Shown here piece after piece: positions 1 through 5,347 of a DNA stretch of 5,347 nucleotides. The notes under the pieces are model-generated. The model was not told the DNA's origin. It searched no databases and was given only the letters and a program-made list of their open reading frames with translations. Both the position numbers and the translations under genes were made by a program. Each line of letters opens with the position of its first letter. The first letter of the stretch is position 1. The stretch comes from Gammaproteobacteria bacterium (GTDB taxonomy: Bacteria > Pseudomonadota > Gammaproteobacteria > Pseudomonadales > Pseudohongiellaceae). The stretch is taken from positions 1 through 5,347 of the forward strand of contig DMJN01000320.1 of assembly GCA_003451715.1 (NCBI GenBank), read 5' to 3'.

Positions 1-1571
1 TAAACATGTACATCTTTGCGGCAGTAGCGATCGCCGTGCTGGTAATCAGTTGCATAAATTACATAAATCATGCCACTGCTCGGGCGACCGTCCGCATGAA
101 AGAAGTTGCCATGCGAAAAATACTGGGCGCCAGTGGCCAAAATCTTGTGCTTCAGTTTCTCGGTGAGTCGGTACTATTCATCGCACTGGCATTCGTAGTT
201 GGCATACTGCTGTCGATGCTGGTGATTGAGCTTGGCTATGTGGAGGACTTTACCGGCAAGACAGATTTGGCTTCTCTAATCCTAACGCCCGGTCGGCTGC
301 TGCTGTTTATCCTGGTCGGACTCAGCGTAGGAGCCTTATCCGGAATCTATCCTGCGTACAATCTGGCGCGACAATCGATGATAGAAGTATTCCGGCCCCG
401 ACAGAAGAGTTGGCGTATCGGTGTGCCATTGAGGCAGTTGCTGGTTCTCATACAGATGATTGCTTCAGTAGCAATTGTTAGCAGTGTTCTCATTATGTTG
501 CAACAGTCGAATTTTATGATAGAGACGCCGCTCGGATTTAAGAAGGAGAATCAGTTGATTGCCAGGATTCGTGGAGCAGATGCTATTCGCAGCAGAGAAG
601 CGATAATGACAGAGCTCATGCGACACAATGAGATTCTGTCTGTGGTGGAAATGGGGGGAGCTATCGGCAGGGGGCTCTCTGTTTCGGTACTACCGGTCGA
701 ACAGAATAACGGAGAGACAGAAGGGGTGACCACCAATAATTTTAGCGCGGGCGTTGGATTTCTTGACACTCTCGAAATTGAATTGTTGCAGGGAAACATG
801 TTCAGAGCCGATCAGGTGGGCAGTGAAAACCCGGTAGTTTTAGTAAACGAAACCTTTGTAGCACAAATGGAGTGGGATCAACCGATTGGTAAAAAGGTAG
901 GTCGAAGTGAAGTCATCGGTGTCGTTCGAGATTTCCACTATCTGCCCCTACACGAACCCATCGCTGCAGTCTTTATTCAGCCCTATATCGATGATTTCCT
1001 CGATGAGTTGACAGCTAACCGGTTGGAAACGGTGTCCCTGGATTCCACTATCAGTGTGACTGGAAACGATACAGTGGAAACCAGGGAATACATTGAACAG
1101 ACCATCCGGCAGTTCTCCAATCAACCCATCGTGGAAATGTTTACGCTCACAGAAACCTGGATTGAGATGTACGACGATGAGAATCAGACGATCTTCCTGA
1201 TCAGCATTTTCAGTGGGATATGTATTGTTATCTCTCTATTGGGGCTGGGTGGGTTGGCAGCCTACACGACACAACAGCGCGCCAGGGAAACGGCTATTCG
1301 CAAGGTGTTGGGCGCATCGGTGCCCAATGTAATCACTCTACTATCTCTGAATATGATAAAGATGATTGGCCTTTCGATACTTCCAGCCATACTGGGGGCT
1401 TACTATCTTTCCAATGTCTGGCTGGAGAGGTTTTCCTATCGTGTCGAGCCAAGTGCTACCCCCTACTTGCAAGCAATACTGATTGTGTCTCTCTTCAGCA
1501 TCGCGGTCCTGGTGTTGCAAACCTATCGAACAGCGCAGGCCAATCCGGTAGAGAAGATAAAGTACGAGTGA
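1..1571 (+). CDS. ABC transporter permease, FtsX/MacB type with two FtsX domains (5' partial)
   Basis: C-terminal part of a large inner-membrane permease of the MacB/FtsX superfamily. Such proteins pair with a separate ABC ATPase and use its energy to move or expel substrates at the periplasmic face. The frame is open to the left edge (first complete codon at 3), so the ATG at 6 is probably internal; members with two FtsX domains usually have about 800 residues, against 521 seen here. Counting from that Met, a first FtsX domain covers about residues 1-130 with membrane segments near 4-20, 47-76 and 95-117. A further helix at 144-166 opens the second half, followed by a periplasmic MacB-like domain (about 170-390) and a second FtsX domain with helices near 395-420, 450-474 and 487-507. 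The hallmark cytoplasmic loop occurs twice, as KEVAMRKILGAS (32-43) and RETAIRKVLGAS (427-438), and the protein ends with the typical NPVEKIKYE tail. No ATPase gene is in the window. The substrate cannot be told; peptide, lipoprotein or antimicrobial export are family possibilities only. Confidence 0.9.
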   Translation, partial: NMYIFAAVAIAVLVISCINYINHATARATVRMKEVAMRKILGASGQNLVLQFLGESVLFIALAFVVGILLSMLVIELGYVEDFTGKTDLASLILTPGRLLLFILVGLSVGALSGIYPAYNLARQSMIEVFRPRQKSWRIGVPLRQLLVLIQMIASVAIVSSVLIMLQQSNFMIETPLGFKKENQLIARIRGADAIRSREAIMTELMRHNEILSVVEMGGAIGRGLSVSVLPVEQNNGETEGVTTNNFSAGVGFLDTLEIELLQGNMFRADQVGSENPVVLVNETFVAQMEWDQPIGKKVGRSEVIGVVRDFHYLPLHEPIAAVFIQPYIDDFLDELTANRLETVSLDSTISVTGNDTVETREYIEQTIRQFSNQPIVEMFTLTETWIEMYDDENQTIFLISIFSGICIVISLLGLGGLAAYTTQQRARETAIRKVLGASVPNVITLLSLNMIKMIGLSILPAILGAYYLSNVWLERFSYRVEPSATPYLQAILIVSLFSIAVLVLQTYRTAQANPVEKIKYE

Positions 1572-1662
1572 CAGTCTGGCCCGGGAATCAGCAATGCTGC
1601 TGGGTATGCGAAACTACGCTCCAAGTCACTGCCTGCCAATGGCTACAGTCAGGTTAATGGGA

Positions 1663-1668
1663 TATAGT
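1663..1668 (+). promoter_or_regulatory. Candidate -10 element upstream of the PQQ dehydrogenase
   Basis: TATAGT differs from the sigma-70 -10 consensus TATAAT at one position and lies about 70 bases before the likely ATG of the dehydrogenase. The best hexamer at 17-base spacing upstream, TGGCTA at 1640-1645, matches the -35 consensus TTGACA at only three of six positions, so the promoter would be weak or activator-dependent. The gap after the permease gene shows no convincing terminator, so transcription from upstream is also possible. Tentative. Confidence 0.25.
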
Positions 1669-1720
1669 AATTTCCTGCCGACGAGTTACGTGCGACCCTG
1701 ATAAGAATAGGACCAGTGAA

Positions 1721-1726
1721 AGAGGA
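1721..1726 (+). promoter_or_regulatory. Ribosome binding site deciding the dehydrogenase start
   Basis: AGAGGA lies 10 bases before the ATG at 1737, an acceptable Shine-Dalgarno distance. The alternative in-frame GTG at 1716 has only AGGA at 1709-1712, three bases away, which is too close to work well. This favours the ATG, giving a 782-residue protein instead of 789. Confidence 0.55.
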
Positions 1727-1736
1727 AGCTTGCAGC

Positions 1737-4085
1737 ATGGCCAGCAGCACCGGAGTTCAACCCCCTCGCGTATTCCCCATACTTCTTATCCTGATTGCTC
1801 TTCCGCTTGGATTGGGTGGTCTACAGCTGGTGTTTCTGGGAGGTTCGTTTTATTACCTGCTGGCAGGAATTACACTGGGCGCCTGCGCGTGGCGTTTATG
1901 GAACAGCAATCCCCAGGGATCGCTTATCTATGGTGGCTGGTTATTCTTCTCCATTGCCTGGTCATTCACGGAGTCCGGCACCAATCTGTGGGCACTGGCG
2001 CCGCGCATTCTACCCTTCGCCGCTCTTGGAATCTGGTTTGTAACTCCCTGGTTACGCAGATCGCTCTACCAGGGTGATCCGCCACCACTGTTTGCCTCAC
2101 CGATCGCAAAAGCCTGTGTCGCGCTGTCACTGGCAATAACGGTATTCGTATTCGTCGACGGCACAGGCTATGAAGTAACAGAGATGTCACCCCGCAGCGG
2201 CATTAATACTGTCAACACGGCAAGCGATTGGCCGAGTTATGGCAATAGCCTGAAAGGGACGCGTTACTCACCACTGCAGCAGATCAATACTGGCAATGTG
2301 GCCGACCTGGAACTGGCCTGGACTCATCGCACCGGAGCAGGTGGTGCATTCAAGGGAACGCCACTGCAGGTGGGTGAACTGCTCTATATGTGCACCGGAG
2401 GCAACATCATCATCGCGCTGGATGCGGAGAGTGGAGACCTGCGCTGGCAATTCGATCCGCTGCTTGATCCTGCCCACCTGGCCGCCGCGCGTTACTTTAC
2501 AACGGGTTGCCGGGGCGTGTCCTACTACCAGGCTCCACCTGACTATGATGGCGAATGCTCCGAACGCATTCTCAGCAATACAACCGATGCCAGGCTGATC
2601 GCTGTAGACGCCCTGACCGGTGAGCGCTGTTCGTTGTTTGGTGATCAGGGAGAAGTAAACCTGACCATCGGCATGGGCAACGACCCGCGTATCGCCAACT
2701 TTCAAACCTCGCCACCGGGAATCGTCAGTGGCAATGCCGTGGTAGGTGGCTGGGTAATCGATAACCGCTCGGTGGGTCCACCTTCAGGAGTCGTGCGGGC
2801 GTTCAATGCCATCACGGGTGAATTCGCCTGGGCCTGGGACATGGGCCGACCCGGCAACACTGGCGAACCGCTGCGGGGTGAAGTCTACACACGGGGTACT
2901 CCCAATGTGTGGAGCCTGTTCAGTGTGGATGAAGAGCTGGGATTGATCTTTGCACCAACCGGCAATGAGACTCCGGATTATTTTGGCGGCTATCGCCTTG
3001 AGGTAAGCGATCAATATGCCAGTTCGGTTGTTGCCATTGAGGGCGATACGGGCAATGTACGCTGGTCTTACCAAACCGTGCATCACGATATCTGGGATTA
3101 CGATGTTCCCTCCCAACCCACACTGATTGATCTGCCCGGTGACAATGGCGAAAAAGTCAGGGCAGTCCTGCAACCCACCAAACGAGGTGAAGTGTTCGTA
3201 TTAAACCGTGAAACCGGAGAACCACTTTTCGATATTCAGGAGCTGCCGGTTCCGCAAACCGGCGGTGTTCCGGAAGACTACGTGGCTGCAACCCAGCCTT
3301 TCACGGTGGATCTGCCGGATTTTCGCATGCAGCTTAGCGAGGCGAAGATGTGGGGTATAACACCCCTGGACCAGATGTGGTGTCGTATCGAGTATCAGAA
3401 GATGCGTTACGAGGGTCACTTTACGGTGCCGGGCGTGGGCACTATTTTGCAGAATCCCGGCGCTACCGGTGGATTCAACTGGGGCAGTGTGAGCGTGGAT
3501 GAAGTGAACAACCTCATGATCGTGAATCCGTTGTTCATGGCGAATCAATTAACACTCATTCCTCGAGGTGAACTGCCGGAGGGTGTTACCGGCAGCCAGT
3601 TGGGAACGCCTTACAGTCATAACACACAGCGCTTCATGTCGCCATTACACGTCCCATGCATGCAACCACCCTACGGTATTCTTGGTGTAGTGGACCTGGA
3701 GACTCGAGAATTGTTGTGGGAGAAACCCATCGGCACGGCCAAACACACCGGTCCGCTGGGCATCCCGACACGACTACCCCTTACCGTGGGCACTCCCCAG
3801 ACCGGAGGCACGGTCACCACCTCCGGAGGGCTGATATTCAGTGCCGGCGCGTTTGATAATACGGTGCGTGCCACCAATCTTCGTGATGGTAGGGAATTGT
3901 GGAGTCAGCCCATTCCCTATACTGCCCAGGGAACACCGATGACCTACCTGTCCCCTGAAGGCAAGCAGACCGTCATCGTGGTGGTTCCCGTATTTAACTC
4001 GACCCGGGGTTCTGGATACGAACCGCTTCCTGCCGAAGAAGAGGATCCGCTGGGTGGGTATGTGTTCGCCTATCGCCTGCCCTGA
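1737..4085 (+). CDS. Membrane-bound PQQ-dependent dehydrogenase, glucose/quinate/shikimate family
   Basis: Quinoprotein dehydrogenase that oxidises a sugar or cyclic polyol in the periplasm with PQQ and a divalent metal and delivers electrons to ubiquinone. Numbering from the ATG at 1737 (782 residues; E. coli Gcd has 796). Five membrane helices lie near 12-33, 37-55, 61-77, 84-105 and 121-140, the Gcd anchor arrangement. The eight-bladed propeller begins at DWPSYG (164) with the quinoprotein signature Asp-Trp...Tyr-Ser...Ile-Asn...Asn-Val...Leu (164-191). By alignment from memory with E. coli Gcd these are conserved: Arg266 (here R259 in CRGVSY), Asp354-Asn355 (D342-N343), Trp404 (W392), catalytic Asp466 (D454 in HHDIWDYD), Lys493 (K482), Asn607 (N597) and Asp730 (D707). 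Not conserved: His262 is Thr (T255) and His775 is Phe (F753). Near the C terminus there are about 12 extra residues, including an acidic EEED. A GTG at 1716 is an alternative start. Family assignment is firm; the substrate (glucose, quinate or other) is not, so no symbol is given. Confidence 0.95.
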   Translation: MASSTGVQPPRVFPILLILIALPLGLGGLQLVFLGGSFYYLLAGITLGACAWRLWNSNPQGSLIYGGWLFFSIAWSFTESGTNLWALAPRILPFAALGIWFVTPWLRRSLYQGDPPPLFASPIAKACVALSLAITVFVFVDGTGYEVTEMSPRSGINTVNTASDWPSYGNSLKGTRYSPLQQINTGNVADLELAWTHRTGAGGAFKGTPLQVGELLYMCTGGNIIIALDAESGDLRWQFDPLLDPAHLAAARYFTTGCRGVSYYQAPPDYDGECSERILSNTTDARLIAVDALTGERCSLFGDQGEVNLTIGMGNDPRIANFQTSPPGIVSGNAVVGGWVIDNRSVGPPSGVVRAFNAITGEFAWAWDMGRPGNTGEPLRGEVYTRGTPNVWSLFSVDEELGLIFAPTGNETPDYFGGYRLEVSDQYASSVVAIEGDTGNVRWSYQTVHHDIWDYDVPSQPTLIDLPGDNGEKVRAVLQPTKRGEVFVLNRETGEPLFDIQELPVPQTGGVPEDYVAATQPFTVDLPDFRMQLSEAKMWGITPLDQMWCRIEYQKMRYEGHFTVPGVGTILQNPGATGGFNWGSVSVDEVNNLMIVNPLFMANQLTLIPRGELPEGVTGSQLGTPYSHNTQRFMSPLHVPCMQPPYGILGVVDLETRELLWEKPIGTAKHTGPLGIPTRLPLTVGTPQTGGTVTTSGGLIFSAGAFDNTVRATNLRDGRELWSQPIPYTAQGTPMTYLSPEGKQTVIVVVPVFNSTRGSGYEPLPAEEEDPLGGYVFAYRLP

Positions 4086-4089
4086 TTTT

Positions 4090-4100
4090 CTGATTATCAG
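4090..4100. repeat. Short perfect dyad just after the dehydrogenase stop
   Basis: CTGATTATCAG is a perfect 5+1+5 inverted repeat beginning four bases after the TGA of the dehydrogenase. The one-base centre cannot form an ordinary RNA hairpin loop and no T-run follows, so it is not a normal intrinsic terminator. It could be a protein-binding dyad or chance. Confidence 0.2.
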
Positions 4101-4104
4101 TTCC

Positions 4105-4330
4105 GTGTTCTCCGGCCATCAAACATTCACACTCCGAGCAGTTATCGGCGCATGGTTGCTGCTACTGGTCAATCCAATCCATGGTCAGACTTCCCTTTAT
4201 GTATGATCGGGAGTTTCCAGCCATCGGATATGGGTCGGCACAGACACGCGATGCGATCTCTCAACTACAAGAGTGTCTCAATAGGGGAGACATGGCACTT
4301 TAGTTTGATGCAGAAAGAGGCTACCTGGGC
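4105..4330 (+). pseudogene. Remnant of an exported-protein gene (frameshift, amber codon, 3' loss)
   Basis: Read in two frames, this stretch encodes a protein-like string. From a possible GTG at 4105, 19 bases after the dehydrogenase stop, frame 1 gives a signal-peptide-like start: an Arg, then the hydrophobic AVIGAWLLLLVNPIHG, then QTSLY, ending at a TGA at 4204. Shifting by one base at about 4201 continues as YDREFPAIGYGSAQTRDAIS, then QLQECLNRGDMAL, an amber TAG at 4301-4303, and FDAERGYL (4304-4327). Restoring the frame and changing TAG to GAG gives one continuous domain start. It resembles, from memory, the N terminus of exported proteobacterial proteins of unknown function that carry a 'YDxEYPAIxY ... 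LQxRLxxGExxLEFDxxxGYL' pattern; I cannot confirm this by search. After GYL the likeness stops, where the convergent gene ends. No ribosome binding site is evident before the GTG. A sequencing error could explain one lesion but hardly all three. The function of the ancestor is unknown. Confidence 0.55.
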
Positions 4331-4851
4331 ATCACTTCAAACAACCACACAAATTCTCTGGCGACGGAGTCGTCACGTGGCGCGCCGCCTCTGCCGTATT
4401 TACGGCTGCTTTCCGTCATCGCCGCGATCACGTCCGGGCCTTCGGTAACGGGCCTCAGACGTTGCTCATAGAGCGTGTCATCGACACGCAGGATGATCCG
4501 GTCGTCCTCACTGACGCGTTGTGGCCATTGCTTCCACAATTGACCTATCCGGGTATTGCGACGACCGCTGGCGATAAACATGCGCCCGTCAACGACGGAG
4601 ATCCAGATGGTTTTCGAGGTTCCGAGATTCAGGGTTTCCATCTCTATTTCTTCCCGGTCCTTCAAAAACGTCCAGTCGGTGGGCGAGGCGGCTATTTCGC
4701 CGCTACGAAACGGCCCGCCGACACTGATGGTAAACCAGGGGATAAACTCGACAGGGCCATCGTGCAGTCGCATGTAGGTATAGAACAGACCCATAGCCAC
4801 CACGACCGAGCCGAATCCTATGCCGAGCCATTTCAGAATGCTTCTAATCAT
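4321..4851 (-). CDS. Small membrane-anchored protein of unknown function, possible split-barrel fold
   Basis: A 176-residue protein I do not recognise with certainty. One N-terminal hydrophobic helix (about 8-27) follows Arg3 and Lys7, so it is probably anchored in the inner membrane with the rest in the periplasm; there is no signal cleavage or lipobox pattern. The soluble part begins near residue 58 (TDWTFLKD) and alternates short beta strands: EIEMETLNLG (68-77), TIWISVVDGRMFIASG (81-96), then WKQWPQRV (106-113), DRIILRVDDTLYEQRLRPV (117-135), and a C-terminal VWLFEVMPR. The order of strand, IW...DGR.F..SG, W..WP and R.D...YE.R is reminiscent of small FMN- or F420-type split-barrel proteins, but that is a resemblance by eye. 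It lies 48 bases after the pyridoxamine-oxidase-like gene in the same direction and the same frame, suggesting co-transcription. No good Shine-Dalgarno precedes the ATG (only AAGA very close by, and AAGAG about 14 bases off), so translation may be weak or coupled. It converges on the remnant at 4105-4330 and overlaps its last few bases. Confidence 0.75.
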   Translation of the reverse strand: MIRSILKWLGIGFGSVVVAMGLFYTYMRLHDGPVEFIPWFTISVGGPFRSGEIAASPTDWTFLKDREEIEMETLNLGTSKTIWISVVDGRMFIASGRRNTRIGQLWKQWPQRVSEDDRIILRVDDTLYEQRLRPVTEGPDVIAAMTESSRKYGRGGAPRDDSVAREFVWLFEVMPR

Positions 4852-4899
4852 ATTCTTGTTTTTGCTCTTGTTGTTCTGATTTGCTTCCTGCTGATTAAC

Positions 4900-5347
4900 T
4901 TAACCGAATAGCTTGCCCTTCTCCAGGAATTGCAACACATGTTCTGGTGTCGGTACAGATTCGTCCAGTCGAGGACATCGCTCGAGATTTCCCATGACAG
5001 TGTCGAGAGGGATAACCCCGGCCCAGATATCGGTCTCGTAGTCTTTCTCGGCATCGATGGGTGGTCCTGTACGAATTTTAGCGGCTGCCTCATCGATTGG
5101 AATCTTGATTACCAGGGTGGCATTCAGTTCCTGTGCAGTGTGCACTCGCAAGTGGTCAGCACGGTCCGGGACCATGTTGTTCACGAGCAGATCCAGTATT
5201 TCAATTTTTTCATCGCCGGTGATTTGTTCTGCCGTGCCGAACAATGTAACCGAACGATAGTTGACCGAATGATGGAATCCGGAACGCGCCAGTACCAAGC
5301 CGTCCAGCAGCGTGACGCAGACAGAAATGGTCTGCCCGTCCAGCAAT
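4900..5347 (-). CDS. Pyridoxamine 5'-phosphate oxidase family, flavin-binding split-barrel protein (5' partial)
   Basis: C-terminal 149 residues of a probable FMN-binding protein of the COG3467/NimA-like branch of the pyridoxamine-phosphate oxidase superfamily, cytoplasmic and usually about 200-220 residues long. The frame is open to the right edge; the TTG at 5346-5344 is an internal Leu, because it aligns inside the conserved LxDG...VCVTLLDGLVLARS strand, so roughly 65-70 N-terminal residues are missing. Visible family marks are CVTLLDGLVLARSGFHHS followed by NYRSVTLFG, then a helix, MVPDRADHLR, the strand ELNATLVIKIPI, and DEAAAKIRTGPPID followed by DYETDIWAGVIPL. Members are usually annotated only as flavin-nucleotide-binding or possible nitroreductase-like proteins; true PdxH activity is not implied. 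The gene is followed after 48 bases by the small membrane-anchored protein, probably in one operon. Its promoter lies beyond the window. Confidence 0.88.
   Translation of the reverse strand, partial: LLDGQTISVCVTLLDGLVLARSGFHHSVNYRSVTLFGTAEQITGDEKIEILDLLVNNMVPDRADHLRVHTAQELNATLVIKIPIDEAAAKIRTGPPIDAEKDYETDIWAGVIPLDTVMGNLERCPRLDESVPTPEHVLQFLEKGKLFG

Noticed and set aside
6..8. ATG at 6 as the true start of the permease
   Set aside because: The frame is open upstream and the protein would begin within the first FtsX domain, lacking the first N-terminal helix and the periplasmic domain.
1589..1599. CAGCA-A-TGCTG inverted repeat after the permease gene as a terminator
   Set aside because: The stem is 5 bp with a one-base centre and there is no following T-run, so it does not fit an intrinsic terminator.
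1220..1657. A 145-codon + strand ORF overlapping the permease end and running into the gap before the dehydrogenase
   Set aside because: Most of it is an alternative frame of the second FtsX domain, and its sequence resembles no known protein.
2268..3548. Several minus-strand ORFs of 67-145 codons opposite the dehydrogenase
   Set aside because: They are shadows of a strongly conserved coding frame; none shows motifs or a start signal of its own.
4152..4448. A 98-codon + strand ORF starting ATG at 4152
   Set aside because: Its frame is neither of the two that give protein-like sequence here; its first half runs over the gene remnant and its second half is antisense to the small membrane protein. 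Composition is not protein-like.
4462..4911. A 149-codon + strand ORF
   Set aside because: It is the antisense shadow of the small membrane-anchored gene, with no recognisable motif and no start signal.
5344..5346. TTG as the start of the pyridoxamine-oxidase-like gene
   Set aside because: The encoded Leu falls inside a conserved family segment, so the frame must continue past the window edge.

Overview
The window looks like a piece of a Gram-negative proteobacterial chromosome, probably a free-living aquatic or marine gammaproteobacterium. This is inferred from a periplasm-facing, ubiquinone-linked PQQ dehydrogenase, a two-domain FtsX/MacB-type permease and moderate GC content; no rRNA or other marker gene is present to prove it. 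No tRNA, rRNA, CRISPR array, insertion sequence or origin is visible.

Layout. From the left edge to 1571 (+ strand) runs the C-terminal part of a large ABC-transporter permease whose beginning lies outside the window. After a gap of about 165 bases with only a weak candidate promoter comes the main gene (about 1737-4085, + strand), a membrane-bound PQQ-dependent dehydrogenase of the glucose/quinate/shikimate family with five N-terminal membrane helices and a periplasmic beta-propeller. Immediately downstream (about 4105-4330, + strand) is what I read as the wreck of another exported-protein gene: a signal-peptide-like start, a one-base frameshift, an in-frame amber codon, and loss of everything after about 75 residues. 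On the minus strand, converging on it, is a probable two-gene operon: a flavin-binding pyridoxamine-phosphate-oxidase-like protein (5' end cut by the right edge) followed 48 bases later by a small membrane-anchored protein of unknown function (4321-4851).

How the genes work together. The dehydrogenase would oxidise a sugar or cyclic polyol in the periplasm and pass electrons to ubiquinone. Most catalytic and PQQ-contact positions known from E. coli Gcd are kept, but two histidines of the E. coli enzyme (262 and 775) are replaced, so its substrate should not be assumed to be glucose. The permease and the minus-strand pair have no evident functional tie to it. I found no convincing new multi-gene system. 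The most interesting points are the decayed gene between the convergent units, the unusual active-site residues of the dehydrogenase, and the pairing of a flavin split-barrel protein with an uncharacterised membrane-anchored partner.
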